Shown here piece by piece: positions 22,980-48,200 of a stretch of 64,000 nucleotides of DNA. A program made the translations under genes and the position numbers. Position 1 is the first letter of the stretch. Each line of letters opens with the position of its first letter. Source of the DNA: Mytilus trossulus (taxonomy: Eukaryota > Mollusca > Bivalvia > Mytilida > Mytilidae); assembly GCF_036588685.1 (NCBI RefSeq), contig NW_026963295.1, positions 868,001 to 932,000 of the forward strand, written 5' to 3'. The notes under the pieces were generated by a model. It was not told the origin of the DNA, did no database searches, and was given only the letters and a program-made list of their open reading frames with translations.

Positions 22980-23316
22980 AATTGTTATTACCTCTTTTTC
23001 TCCTATTAGTTCAAAAGAAAAAAGTACATACACGAAAATGCATTATTCTTTCGAAAGGAGATTGTGCGTTTAAATGTACAATGACCCATTTTTTAAAAAA
23101 AATTTCTATGAAGTATATGATTAAGATCCTTTATAGAAATAAAAAATAGCAAAATTCTATATTTAAAAAAAATGGATTTATACCCTCGAGCCACTTAATA
23201 AATTTGTTTAACGGTTTCCGTATCATTCTTAAAATATGGGCATTGCCCACTTTAAGAAAGCGTACTTTTTTGTCGAATATATAAATTTTAACTCATAAAA
23301 CATCTCTTAACATCTC
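22980..23316. other. 3' flank of lectin copy B
   Basis: AT-rich. Contains a solo end of the TTAA-MITE family (about 23182-23206) and a doublet CATCTCTTAACATCTCTTAA just before the stop codon of copy B. Confidence 0.4.
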
Positions 23317-35116
<11,800 letters not shown>

Positions 35117-35430
35117 CCCATGCATGTTTAGCCAAGAAATGTTTTTTTCTGATGTTAAGTAAACTTTAGTATGAATAGTTAATAACATACTTTGAAACAT
35201 TTGCTAATTATCTATACCATTTAAAGTTTGTTTATCGTCATACACAACCACTTGATTATAAATAATTGAAATGACAATATTTCATGCATTTAATGTAATA
35301 TGTTCATTTTTTCTAAAGCACAATTAAATATAAGTAACTGATTGCACCACATGACCAGGAGTATATAATGGGAATTGGGAGGAAGTACTTTTAGTCAAAG
35401 AGAGGAGTTTTTAGGGGTATAAGACAGGAG
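35117..35430 (-). promoter_or_regulatory. 5' flank of lectin copy B
   Basis: Shares with the copy A flank the blocks CACAACCACTTGATTATA, ATATAAGTAACTG and ATGACCAGGAGTATATAATG. On the minus strand the last gives a TATA-like string about 245 bp before the ATG. Likely holds the promoter; no start-site evidence is available from sequence alone. Confidence 0.4.
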
Positions 35431-36005
35431 ACATCACATGACGCAGGTTTATAATAACGAAAACGTTTTATTTCTTTTTAGGTGAGGACGTTGAACAGAC
35501 AACATGTATAGAGACGGAATGCACAGAATGTAATTCCTTTGTCATTGCAGGACATTGACATTTTGATCACAGTTCACCAGCAGTGCATGATGTGGATTTA
35601 ATTGACCCGGTGTAATTTTAAAACACGTTTAAGGATATTTTTTTCTTATAATGTCATTGTTCAGCACCAATTTGTAACACATATAAATATTTCAACCTAG
35701 GAGCGGACATTTTATTGTAGGATTTCACTGAGATTTACGTACCTGGCAAGCGATTTTTACGGCATTTTGTCATTTCTTTTCTGTTAGAAATTTTTTAAGA
35801 GATATCTCAACCACGTTCTTTTATGAACTTTAAGTACATGTATACCCTCTTGACTGCAAATTTTTAGGTCGATCGTAGTTTCAGAGTATATCTGATAACA
35901 AGCATGTGAATTTTTTTGCAGAAGAGATGTTAAAAAATATTAAAATTTAATTCCTCCTGAATAATTGAGAATTTATTCCGTCCATATTGTTTTAAATAAA
36001 CTGTC
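35431..36005. other. Unannotated spacer upstream of lectin copy B
   Basis: No exon recognised. A short plus-strand stretch at 35482-35558 (GTGAGGACGTTGAACAGACA...) is open and Cys-rich (TCIETECTECNSF) but has no clear splice context. Confidence 0.3.
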
Positions 36006-36009
36006 ACAC

Positions 36010-36395
36010 ATATTGATTGATTGATTGATTGGTTGGTTCATTTGTTGGATGATTGGTTGATAAAACACTTAGGATAGGGTCTCTTGGAACAATCGAAAAA
36101 AACAAATAAGACCTTGGACCCCGTCTTAAACACACGAGACGGCAACATGATTGATTAGTTGGTTGGTTGATTGATTTAATGATTGGTTGATTGATTGATT
36201 AATTGAATGATTGATTGGTTGGTTGGTGGATTGATTGATTGATAAGTTGGTTGGTTGGTTAAATATGTTGGATAGGATCAATTTAAACAACGAAAAAGAA
36301 ACAAAGAAGATCTTGGACCCTTTATCAAACACATGAGACGGAAACATGCATGCACTAATTGATTGATTAATTGATTGATTGGTTGGTTGGTTGAC
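36010..36395. repeat. (TTGA/TTGG)n tetranucleotide arrays
   Basis: Three blocks of GATTGATTGATTGGTTGG-type repeats (36013-36060, 36149-36260, 36356-36393). The spacers are themselves duplicated: CCTTGGACCC(C)GTCTTAAACACACGAGACGGCAACATG recurs as CTTGGACCCTTTATCAAACACATGAGACGGAAACATG. The 125-codon open frame (NQPTNQSINQS) across it is an artefact. Confidence 0.9.
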
Positions 36396-37013
36396 ATTCA
36401 AACTCTCATAAAACTCTTCAAGTAGAGCCGATGTGTCCCTTTGTACATGACGTTGTCCTTTGACCTTGTCACCATTGTCATGGTCAATGCTCCACAATGT
36501 CATTGCAAAAGACCGTATGGGTCAAGGAAATTTTGTTTAAGAGATTTGCCTAATAATGGATTTATATAAACCATCAATGGGGATAATGTCCCTTACACAA
36601 TGGTAAGAGCAATACAGTCAGAATGTAACAAAGTTGCCCCTTGAAGTACCAAGCATTTTTCAATATGTTAATTTTCTGTATCTGTAACATTCCAACGTTA
36701 TAGGGAAATTATAGACAAATAAAAATCTAAAATACGACCTTGACCTAATTTTAATTTTTTTGGACCAAGGATCTCAAATCAAAAGACCCTATTTCTCTAT
36801 CACTTATGGTTTTCCGGTTTGAAATACATTTCAAAATTTCAAATACAAAAGGGAAAAAAATTCTCATGTGTAATCTCTACACGGCTTTCGTCAAGATAAA
36901 ACAGAACATCCTGAGGATATAACGAGCAATTTGGAAAAATAAATTTGTCGGTTTCTTATAAGGTTTTGAAGATTAAGCGATAACAAGAAAAACAGTGTTC
37001 GGGCAGATAACTC

Positions 37014-39265
37014 TTGTCTGGGAAAGTTTTCGGTTTTGCAGTGTCACTTTCATCTTTTCTAAATCTTTCCTTTGCCAACAAAGGTCTCAATGGCGTCAAC
37101 CTAGGCAATATCCTTCATGATAAATTAGTTCAATCGAAAATACCTCCTTATTTCAAAGACCAGTCTGTACCAATAATTTCTTATACCTATACCAAACCTA
37201 AAAACTAAAATTTTCAATTACAAACGCGTTTTGCAGGATCCCGATATTGACGACTTCAAGTCTAAACCTCCTGATTGCACTTGTGTTAGTTCCCAATTCA
37301 CATATAATCCTGCTGGCCACGTTATTACCAGTGACCTCAAGATTGTTAATAACACTTCTCTACGAAATGTGTTATCGGAAGGTCCGAAATATCGTGAGCC
37401 TAAATCAATCAATTGGAAAATCAACTTTAAAATTGTGATAGATTCAGTCGAGGATTATGCCAGGCAATGGACTAAGCGCGAGAAGGAAGACGTTGACACT
37501 CTTTCCGAATGGATTTCGGCAGTGAGGTCGTTGATACAAATCAGAATCAAGAAACTGAATGGGTCCATCAATGCCCATGCTACGTCAATCTTTAAAGACC
37601 CAAATCTTGCTAAACACCTATCCGACCTCCATGATAAATATGTTTTTGTCCCCGCAGACAAAGCCCCAAATAACATCGTTTTTATATGTAAAAGTCATTA
37701 CATTAACTGCTTGATAAACGAATTAGGTATTGACAATTCACTTGGAAACTCAACATATACACTAACGACATTTACAAAAGAGGAAATCCTGGATAATCAT
37801 AGGTCTGTTCTTTGTTCCTTTGAAATTTCAACCAAAGATGAAGAACTGGATCTTCTATCACTGTACTGGATACATATCTATATATTCACTACATAAGTGT
37901 CCTTACAAACAACAGTATATTGCTGGGTTTTCCAAGTGCTCCACGAAACCTCTTTCTAAACTATAAACATCGATTTTATCAGCAATCAAAGTTGGGCTTC
38001 AAAGTTTTTGTGAAACTGCATATTCTAGAGGTGGCGTGAATCAGATGTGGATACTTAAAAATTCCAAAGATCTTTTAGAGTACATACAATCTAAATCTTT
38101 TTCAACTTGTAACAGTATTAAAACATTTGACATTTCTGCTCTTTCCACAAGTATTCCACATTCCAAACTAAGAGTTGGTATTACTTTGTTTCATAAAAAA
38201 GAATGGCCAACGTAGATACAAGTATCTCGTCTTAGGGCGGGATAAATCCTACTTTGTAAAGAATCACTCTGATTCAAACAAAAAGTTCTCTGAAACTGAT
38301 ATTATCAAGATGCTTGATTTCTTGATTGACAACATATTTTTTACGCTCGGAGGACGTGTTTTTCAACAAACTGTTGGCATTCCAAACTGTGCCCCTTTAC
38401 TTGCCGACTTGTTTTTTTATTATTATGAGGCTGACTTCATGCAGGAACTTCTCAGGAAGAAAGATAAGAAGTTAGCAATATCATTTAACTCTACTTTCCG
38501 CTATATAGATGATGTTCTTTCACTAAACAATTCAAAATTTGGTGACTATGTGGAACGCATCTATCCATGGGACTAGAGATAAAGGATACTACAAATAGAG
38601 TTAAGTCGGCTTCATATCTAGAAATTGACAATGAGGGTCGGTTGAAAACAAAACTTTACGACAAAAGAGATGATTTCAGCTGTCCAATTGTGAACTTTCC
38701 ATTTCTAAGTAGCAACATTCCAGCAGCACCTGCATACGGGTTATATATATCCCAATTGATACGATATTCCCGTGCTTGCATTTCCTATCATGATTTTCTT
38801 GATAGAGAGTTGCTGCTCACAAGGAATCTATTAAACCAAAAGTTCCAAATGGTAAAGTTAAAATCATCCCTTCGTAAATTTTACGGACGCCATCACGAGT
38901 TGGTTGACCGTTATGGACTAACCGTTTCACAAATGATATCGGACATGTTCCTTACGTCCTAACTACAATCCCCTTCCCTTTCATGAATGTGACCAACCGA
39001 ATTAGACTATTTGCCGGATTTGTAATCACATAAGCAGCATGACGGGTGCCACATGTAGAGCAGGATCTGCTTACCCTTCCGGTGCACCTGAGATCACCCC
39101 TAGTTTTTGACGGGGTTCGTGTTGTTTATTCTTTAGTTTTCTATGTTGTGTCATGTGTACTATTGTTTTTATGTTGTCTTTTTCATTTTTAGCCATGGCG
39201 TTGTCAGTTTGTTTTAGATTTATGAGTTTGACTGTCCCTTTGGTATCTTTCGTCCCTCTTTTCAA
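37014..39265 (+). pseudogene. Penelope-like reverse transcriptase copy C (no endonuclease), decayed
   Basis: Same family as copy D but extending further 5' (RSKPPDCTC-type block at about 37260, YAR.WTKREKEDVDTLSEW, FVPADKAPNNIVF). The frame breaks near 37205, 37870-38175 and 38570. Motif B is damaged: GIPNCAPLL lacks the MGT seen in copy D (9 nt lost near 38386). YIDDVLS is intact. The reading ends SQMISDMFLTS at 38960, followed by the family tail to about 39265. It lies between lectin copy B and the relic flank unit at 39.46 kb. Confidence 0.8.
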
Positions 39266-39459
39266 AAGGGCATAAACTGTTCGATATCATATTTCATTTA
39301 TCTGAGCGACTACTTGGGAAACAAAAACAAAAAAAGCGAAGGAAAAAAAATTGGCGGAAGAACAAAATTTAATAAGGAAGACGTAATAATCAGAACAAAA
39401 GCAATAGGTCTTTTAACCGATTTTTTTTTTACTTTTAAGAGCTTAATAACCAATTTCTT

Positions 39460-39860
39460 TGCCATTTGAAATTTTAGTATGAATAGTCATTAACATATCA
39501 AATTTACAAATGCATGCTTAGAAAGGTGTGTTATTTATCTACACCATTTAATGTTTGTTTATCGTCATGCACAACCAATTGATTATACATAATCCAAAGG
39601 ACAATATTTCATGGATTTGATTTAATATGCAAAATATATATTAGTTCACTTTTTCAGTAGCAAAATCAAATATAAGTAACTGGTTGCGCCACTTGACCAG
39701 GAGTATATATTGGGAATTTGGGAGAAGTACTTTTGGTCAAGTAGATGAGTTTTTAGGGGAGTACAATTTCTGTTTCTTTCTTGAACTACGAATCCATTAG
39801 TTTAGGAATTGCCTTAATTAGTTAAAGTTGTCCCTTTAAATTTTGTGTTTAAATAGAAAT
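39460..39860 (-). repeat. Fourth copy of the lectin 5'-flank unit, no exon
   Basis: Matches 35160-35430 and 14900-15249, including ATGCACAACCAATTGATTATAC, AAGTAACTGGTTGCGCCACTTGACC and TTTTGGTCAAG. It includes the distal part (GAATTGCCTTAATTAGTTAAAGTTGTCCC), which serves as the empty site for the TTAA element at 15253. No PAN exon is attached. Confidence 0.75.
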
Positions 39861-41070
39861 ATACAAATCTTTAATGATTAGTCGCATAATAATAATTGAA
39901 ACATACTCATCCAACATTTCTCGAACAGAAATAATGTTATAAGTAATATGGGGCGCTACTGACCCCCTACGGATCAATAGAGGGTTAATAAAATCCGAAA
40001 GGGGTAAGGCCGTAGTCTTCTGATGCTGGACTTTTTATCTTGCGTTCTGTATAAAAATTAACAACGAAACACAAAAGCATGTATAGATAACGTCACTATT
40101 AACAATAGATGTGACGTCATGAACCCCATATAAAATTAACTTACCCTTCCGTTTTTTTACGATATTCCCAATTAAAAAGGTAATGTTTTGAACATAGATA
40201 ATTGATTGCATCTTTAATATAAATCAATGACACACAATACAATATCCAATGAAGCGTTATAAACTGAAAATTTATTTGTCTAAGAACTGAATAATTAAAT
40301 CTGTTTTCGCAACATAATATAAATATGCGGTTGTGGATATCGAGTTCTCATTTTAATAAATGAATAATAATGAATAAATAACATAAAAAATGTTGTGCAC
40401 AACAAACGATGCTAAAATGTGTTACAAGCCACTGTTTTATACATATAAGACACGTATCATTTAAATTCATCCAATTTTATCAAAATACGTTATTGAAACA
40501 TATAGGTACATCCTTTTCCAAAGGGGAAATAAGCCGATAACAGTCCATTCTGTAAGATATTGGACATTATCTGTTCAATATTTTACAAAATAGACTGTTA
40601 GAGGCTAATATCTTACTTAAAACATTGTTAACACGTCGAAAAAGGTGAAACAAAAGAAAAAGCAAGCAAAGATGCATTTTCATTAAGTAGGAAAATTGTG
40701 TTTGTGAAAAAAAATCTTTACATTTAAACGTATCCTAAATGTTGGTCCCTTTAAACAGTAGTTCTACTTAGATAAATAGACAAAAAGAAAGTACAGTTGA
40801 AGGTAACAAACATGTATTGCTACATGAAGAATAAGACACAGGGTATGAGTATAATAATTGTTGCGTACGAAGGGACTTCTCATCATTACGCACATAGTTT
40901 CCGTGAATACTTTTACATGCTTTTTGTGTTTAAAAAAGTATAAAGTGATGAAAAAAACACTTAAATGCATAAACGAAGAAAGAGATGTCGTAATAAGATT
41001 GTAGTGATTGTGTTGTTTAAAACTTTGGATTAAAATCAAATGTGTACTTGGAATCTATTCAGATATATTA
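39861..41070. other. Intergenic spacer with hairpin
   Basis: No gene recognised. A full CRE-like TGACGTCA lies at about 40112. An imperfect hairpin at 40537-40604 has 25-bp arms (AACAGTCCATTCTGTAAGATATTG and its near complement). Confidence 0.4.
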
Positions 41071-41075
41071 TTTCA

Positions 41076-42009
41076 GTGTGGATTACAAAGAGGATATAGT
41101 CAAAGCAGCTAATAATGGTAAGTTTTATACATATAATTTTTTCAATTTAATCCTCTCCTATTAGTTTCTTGTTTCTTCTCGGGTTCTATTTTTTACTAGG
41201 TGTATGAGAAAAAAAATAGCATATGAAGACAGGTTCTTATTTCAAATATATAATTAATATGAACAACACAAAAAGACAACAGCATGCAATCAGTTACATT
41301 CTTTTGTTGCAATTTTCAATGGATTGTTATTGTTTACCCAAAAGATACCACTTGAATATCACCCATCTTTTTCACTTTTCTGCCTTTTTTTCTTTCTGCA
41401 AGGTCTTGTCGCTCTTTTTTCGTTTGTTTTTGTATTGAGTCTCTTGCGTTTTTTAAATGTTACCGATACGCAATTTTGTATCGAGTTTCTTTCGAAATAA
41501 ACCTTTTAATAAACGATCACTGCGAACAAAGTGCGAATCGGACACATAAACATATTTGGTTTGTTTGGCAGATAAAATGCGGTAATGTCTTCCTTTATTT
41601 TGCTTCTTATTTTCATTGTCGTTCATAAGAGAAGTAATGCATTATATTCATATTTAAGCAACAATATCAGTCTAAAAAAAACTACTTGTAAATCAATGCC
41701 AAAACTTGAAAATTATAAAAAAAAAAACTATTATAGTCCCCTAATTCATGAAGGAAGTTCTATATTTTCACTTTGTACACAGGGTAAGATTTAGATTGTT
41801 TATGGCCCTTGCATTGCGGCATTATCTATCAAACGTAACTCATTATTTTATTGCTTTTTTTTCATTGTAGATGAAATTTTTTTTAGGAAGAATAATAGCA
41901 ACACCAGAAGTCAATTTTGATAACCAAAGACGGACGAGGATGCATCTAGATCTTTTGAAAAAAAGAATTCAGAAAAGCAACAGTAACAATAAATATCAAC
42001 CAATTTAAT
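41076..42009 (+). CDS. Candidate small secreted peptide gene, unknown
   Basis: A possible 5' UTR exon (about 41076-41116) lies between ATTTCAG and GTAAGT. The next exon starts after TTTGGCAG near 41575; its ATG at 41585 begins MSSFILLLIFIVVHKRSNA, which looks like a signal peptide. The rest is basic with two Cys and reaches a donor after 41783 (AGG|GTAAGA). A third exon follows TTGTAG at 41870. Splicing in phase adds about 16 residues to a stop near 41921; another frame of that exon stays open for 45 codons to TAA at about 42008. An 11-A run in exon 2 could hide an indel. I do not recognise a family, and it could be noise. Confidence 0.25.
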
Positions 42010-42257
42010 TTCTGCTAAAAGAGACATCCCAAGAACATGGGAACAATGGCTGTGATATAAGTATTGGTAGTGTTAAAATCAAATTGATAGTGATTTCTTT
42101 CTCAAGAAACCGTATGATGAGGAACAAAATTGTTGAATAAGAAGACTACTTTTTATTTAAGTGAAACTATTTTTTTAATTGTCATTTGTTCTTTGGTTGT
42201 ATGGTTTTTCACATGATGAAACAGGTGGGGTACAAAAATGTAGTTAATAGGTTTTTG

Positions 42258-42426
42258 TTTATTTTAGTGATTGAACTGGCATTTACCTGTAAGATTCATC
42301 AGTTATGCTACTTCTAGGTGTCTTATATGTTTTAGAAAGAGGTAGGCTATTTTTAAAATTATTGGACAGTTAAAGATAGCATATTGGTTTCTTACAGGTA
42401 AATGATAGTCCAATCACTGAAATAAA
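42258..42426. repeat. Foldback MITE, 169 bp
   Basis: Arms of about 37 bp: TTTATTTTAGTGATTGAACT...CATTTACCTGTAAGA at the left and its near-complement at the right. The arms end in sequence resembling both a splice donor (AGGTAA) and an acceptor. Non-coding. Confidence 0.6.
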
Positions 42427-42577
42427 GAACGGGTGTAACAATTTAGAATGACGTCATAACAATATTTTAAGGTGACATAAATTAACACTTGTCAATCACT
42501 CATGTCCTTATAAATAGGCAACCATAACCTGATTAATTTGAATACTCTTGAAGCAGACTATAATTTTGGGTTTTAAT

Positions 42578-43700
42578 TAGGGATGGCAACGAGTGCTCGA
42601 GTACAGTTTTAGTACTCGGATACTCGTTTGCTTGTTATACATCTTGAGATGTTATGTTCTCTTCACATTTCCACTTCCATTAGTTCCGTTGAAATATCAC
42701 ATTCGTAAAACTAAATAAAACAATTAAGAGCATACACATGTTTATCATGAGGGCTTCTTTTTGTTATAGTAGTACCAGCGAAGTTCTTTTCTTCCAAGGG
42801 AATGTTTTCGTGTGCACTACTTTTAACAAACAAAAAATGGAAAGCCAACCAGTCTTTCGTCTGAAATTGTTGACCATATCATATTATTAAGTAAGCAAGA
42901 ACAAAATCAGAGTGACCTACGGTTAACCATACGTCACTGATTGGAGACATTTTAACGGTGATTGTACACAGATCAATATTTTGATGGATTACTAATTAAC
43001 TCATCACACAAGCCGTAAAACTTATCTTTGTTTTTTAATCAAGACTTCTATGTAAACGTGATTGGTATGGGATTTACATTTAAATTATTTAGATTACACA
43101 GTATTTGAAATTTAACTATAATTGTTTATTTTACTAAGTAAAATTCAAACTAAAAATTCGAAAAACTGCTGACAACGTTGTGGCTAAAAAAAAGAAAATC
43201 AGACAAACGAATGGTGCCAAATAAAACCAAAACAACACACAACAAGTGAGACTGAGAGGCGCGAAAAAGCACAAGTAATTTGAAGACCAATATTATCGAT
43301 GACAAATCAATGGACAAGTCGTATCATAAAAAATACCAACTTCCCAGGAACATATTGTACATATATTGTCTACTGTGTCGAACTTTATATTATTTTTTTT
43401 TTTATTTTATTGAAATTTCGTTCATAAACACGCACACAAACAAAGATTGGTATTATGATAGATATTATATTTGTAGAAACGGCGGTCGGTAATTCATTGA
43501 TAAATTGACACAAACAAAAAACAGAACAGCAAGCTATATTGTAAATCGTTTGACTTATGTTTATGAAAGGTAATAACAAAAACACTGCATCCCACCTTAA
43601 ATCTAATCTTTTATTAGACGTTTAAGAATCATCCGAGTACTTGCGAGTACTCAAGTACCGAGTATCCGAGTAGTAAATTTCAGATATTTTGACATCCCTA
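42578..43700. mobile_element. Non-autonomous hAT-type element, family 3
   Basis: 1123 bp. Ends TAGGGATGGCAACGAGT and (right reversed) TAGGGATGTCAAAATAT. The perfect 8-bp target duplication GTTTTAAT lies at 42570-42577 and 43701-43708. The subterminal regions carry repeated ACTCGGATACTCG and CGAGTACT motifs. No transposase. Unrelated in ends and interior to the other two hAT-type elements. Confidence 0.82.
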
Positions 43701-43708
43701 GTTTTAAT

Positions 43709-45221
43709 GTATATGAGGTATGATGAGCCTTTTTCAACTGATTTTTTAAAAGTTCGTTCTTATAATCTACTGTTACATCACCATCCCAGTTTAGGGGGGG
43801 TCCGAATGCATGTTTAACAAAGCCACATTCTGTATGTATGTGCCTGTCACAAGTTGAAACATGAAATAAGTGGTTGTCGTTGGATGATGTGTTATATATT
43901 TGTGTTATGTTCCTTTTTTGTAGATAAAACAGGTCGTTCTCGTTTAAATTGTTTTACATTTGTCATTTCGGTACCTTTATAGTTTACTATGAGGCATGGA
44001 ATTGACGCATTGACGCATCTGTCTAAATAAAAGTTACCGCATTTGTGTTCATTCTTAGTATTGAAATGTAAGTTGTATTTGATGATAATACCTAATATAT
44101 ATAAAGGTTGATAATGACCTGAAATTTGAGGCCGAAATGTACCCTTACCGGACCTACTCCTCTGGTATACTAGTATGTATAATTATTACTATACAAATCA
44201 TTGGTTTAACTATTGACCTGCAATTAAAATACCTATTTCATCGACAAAGAAATAAACAAATTATATTACGACTTTAAATTAGCCTTTTTGATTCAAGAGT
44301 GGCTTTGGCTGAGTGATCTGAGTATCTAAACCTCTTTGTCACTATCCTGTCAACATGGCCGACCGTGCAAGGGCTGTATAGCCAGTCAAGGTCGTTAAAA
44401 ACTTCCATTTGTTGTCCTGTCAACATGAGGTAATGATTTAAAATTAGGCACGTCTGAGGTGCATCGAACTGCAATTTTAGTTTAATAGAATTGTCAGTTT
44501 TATTACTGTTGGTGGCTCTTTTTGGCTACTCAGGCCTCCTCTAACAGTAAAAAGAAACTTACCGCCATGTAATCAAACAGTTTTAATAGAGTGGTATTTG
44601 CAGTTATTATACAATAATTCATTAATCAGGATATTACGTATGAGATATACGTTATTGAGACGGTAACTTCATGAAAACAATTTAAACATACAGATAATTT
44701 AAGGGATGAATGGCAATACGTTGCTCGGACAAACCAAAAAGTGCTAAACTGAAAAATAGCAATTAAAATAACTTCTTATTAAAGTACATGTTTTGTACGT
44801 ATAACCCATTGAACACTTCATTCGTTCCAAGGCTCTGACGAATTCTTTTTATTCTGGATTATTAGATGCAGTAATATGGATTTAACGGATACAATGGCCG
44901 TTTAGTTCTATGTTCCCTTACTGTCTTGCTTATCAGCTATGTTGCAAGGAAAACCATGCACCATCACCTCGTTCTGATATATGTATTTTTATGAGATCTC
45001 AATAGGTTAAGAGTATACACAATAAAACATGACCAAACCAAAAAAAAAACTTTTTATATCTATATTAAACGATTTAACAAGTGAAGGAACAGACGTTGAA
45101 TTAATAATGCACACATAAAAACATAAATTTAGCATATGCTTTTAAAACCAACATTTTCAAAGTATCTGTGTATTCATGTTTTGATTATCAGCTACATATT
45201 ATAAGATTTGTAAAGATTATG
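43709..45221. other. 3' flank of the P4HA gene
   Basis: No exon recognised. 44010-44165 is a relative of the repeat at 4917-5260 (CATTTGTGTTCATTCTTAGTATTG, CTTACCGGACCTACTCC). The 66-codon minus frame at 44274-44474 has no identifiable signature. Confidence 0.4.
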
Positions 45222-48200
45222 CTATAACTGTGTATTTTGTTCATGTTGAAAATGCTGGATTAGTTCACAAGGTTTTTTAAAGAGTTGTCCATTTTCTCGA
45301 ATCCACTTATTGCTCACTGTAGGAAAAAATAGAATAAATACTGTTCAATGTTCATTCATATATCAAAACCAACAAACATACATACAAAGTATTACAGATA
45401 CTGATTTGTAAGACAAAATGATTTTGAATTTGACTTTTGTTATTAGACCCTGTTTAATAGTAGAAAACAAATCATCGGGAAACACCAAGACCTTGTTGAT
45501 AAATTTTCTGTATCAACATCACAAATAATACATATGGCAGTTGATATCGAATAGTTCGTTTCTATGATACTTGTATTTGTGTGTGTTGCCCTTCGGTGTT
45601 TCTGTTCTTCGTTGTTTCCTCTTATAGTTAATGTGTTTCCCTCGGTACTAGTTTGTTACCTGTTCTGTTTTCTCTCGATTGATTAATGACTTTTGAATAG
45701 CGGTATTATTCTATTGCCTTTATTTACAAATCCTTAACTTTCAATGTACGCGTGTTAAAATCTGGTCTTTGTCAAAAATGTAGAGCCTTTTATTGAATCC
45801 GAATGCAATTATTACTATATCTTCATACTTGAAATATCATCAGTATTAATGTCAATGTTTTCTAATTGTATTTCCCACGATATGGAATATTCTGATTTTT
45901 TCTGTTGTTATAATTTAATTTTGAATTAACGTGTCTTCTGATTGGCTGACGTTGTTTTGTTTATCAGCTCATAGACATAGTTTTGTCATTTGACCGTGAC
46001 GTCATCGATTTTCCCTGGTTTACTCCGCTTAAAAAATGGAATTTAGAATTAAATTATAAGAAATAATTATAATATGTTTTCTGTCTTTTCGAAATAACAT
46101 TAAAATTGGGGTGCACACTTTAAAATAATCCTCTACCGGGGATATTCAGTATGCACCACATTTCTTATGCTATTTTTTCATAGACAGAAAAAGTATTACA
46201 GTCATTTCTGAAATAAGAAACTAACCCCATTTTGATCCGACAAGTACAGGACATCCTGCATGCCACATTCTATTGTCTACATCACCATTAGGGTGCATAT
46301 TATACCAAAAAGCAGCGGATCCCTGAAAGAATCATAATTGTTCAACAGTAGACTAAAGCTGAAGAAAATATATAAACGTTAAATTCGTGACTTGGTTGTT
46401 ATTCGTTATCATATATGAACTATCCAATCGATCGCTAGTTCGATATTCCTATTCTTGTAGTCCAAATAACGAAACAAACAGTATTTGAGAGGATTAAAAT
46501 ACTAGTAATGATAATCATAAAAAAAAATGTTTGTCGAGAAGATATTTGAGCAGTGGGATCCCTACAGTGTAATGTTGACTCTTCTTTTGGTTGCGGAAAG
46601 TCAACTGTTTACAATTAAAAAAGTATCATATTCCGCTATGCCAATTTAGTGGTACTTATCATCAAAAGGATTGTTCATTATATACAAACGTTTTACTAAC
46701 AAAGGTGAATGACGAGTTCATGATTATATGAAAAAAGGAATAAGAAAATCAAGACACAAATTTAAAAAAAACAAAAAAATAAGCATTGTGCATTGACAAT
46801 ATACTGTTACAGTAACGTTTTTATAATTTCAAATTTAAACGGATGCTTTTTTATTTGTATATTCTTCTTTTACAAGGATATAACAACTATTTATCTAACT
46901 TTATGTTCTGAAATTATTTCATTGGGCATTGTAAATCCTGCTTGCAGATTTTTGAAGGTGTGTCATATCGACAAGACCAAGGGATCTCGAAAACTTTTAA
47001 TAAAAAAAGAAGCCCAAAACGTTGTGAAACCCTGTAAGTTATAAGGACAAAAGATAAGGACAAAAGGTCTGAGTTTTAATCAAATCAATATTACCTTTTT
47101 AACCTCTACCCTGGCATTAACTTTAGGAAACGCAGTTGCCCCGCCATACATTACATCAGAAAGCTATGGAGAACAAAATAAAACAGTCTATTGTAGTTGT
47201 GCCATTTAGATCAAAATGTTATGTTGTGTGAAATAGTTTTCTGTTGGCTGCTATATTGATATAATTTATTTCTGGACGTAACGCGTATTCTGATTGGCTG
47301 AAGTTATTTTGTTATGAGCTTAAAGACATCATTTAGGCATGTGACCGTGACGTCGTCAACGTTTTTTCATGGTTTTCTACGCTTTAAAATGGAATTTAGA
47401 ATTAAATTATAAGAATTGACTGTAATATTTTTTCTGTCTATTCGAAATAACATAAAAAATGTGGTGCACAATGTTAAATAAACCGCAACGCGCGTTATTC
47501 AGTGTGCACCACATTTTTAAAGTTATTTCTTCATAGACAGAAAAAGAATTACAGACATTACTTAAGTATTGTTTTCAAATTGATATTTTAGAAAGGAAAT
47601 ATAATATTCAATATATGACAAGTAGGTAAATGATTTTGTGGCGTTGATTGATTATTGGTCCAAACGTTTACTTTGTGTATATAAAGTACAAAAGTTTTTA
47701 TATTGTTCTGATTTGACCTTCAAACAGTTCGAATTCCACTGATAGCGTTTCAAAATTGTAGCCTGAAACATAAGGCTAGTTTTAATACTTCCATACTCAC
47801 ATAAAACATAACCGTTGCTATTCTGTCCCCAGATTCAATTGTATCAGGTCCTGATGATTTGCCAGCAGCTTCATACTGAATAAGAATAAAGTATTTAATG
47901 TACAGTGATGAAAAACTCACAAATAAGGTAAGAATACTACATACATGGCAAATGATAATTCTAACAAAATGCAAACAAATTATAAATAAGAAACCAAGGG
48001 AAAATGTCCGCACTGTGCCCAACAGAAACTTGATGGAAGGACAAATAATGACCTAAAACCATTCCATAGAGAACACAGCAGTGAACAATGGGAATCTTGA
48101 TGAAACCTTAGATATAACCTTATAGACACTCGGTCAATAGTTTACCAGGATGATAAACAGTTTTTTTTTATGATGATTAAATATTGTAATAAATAAATGT

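Noticed and set aside
36126-36503. 125-codon minus frame rich in NQPTNQSINQS
   Set aside because: Translation of TTGA/TTGG tetranucleotide arrays; no start context or homology.
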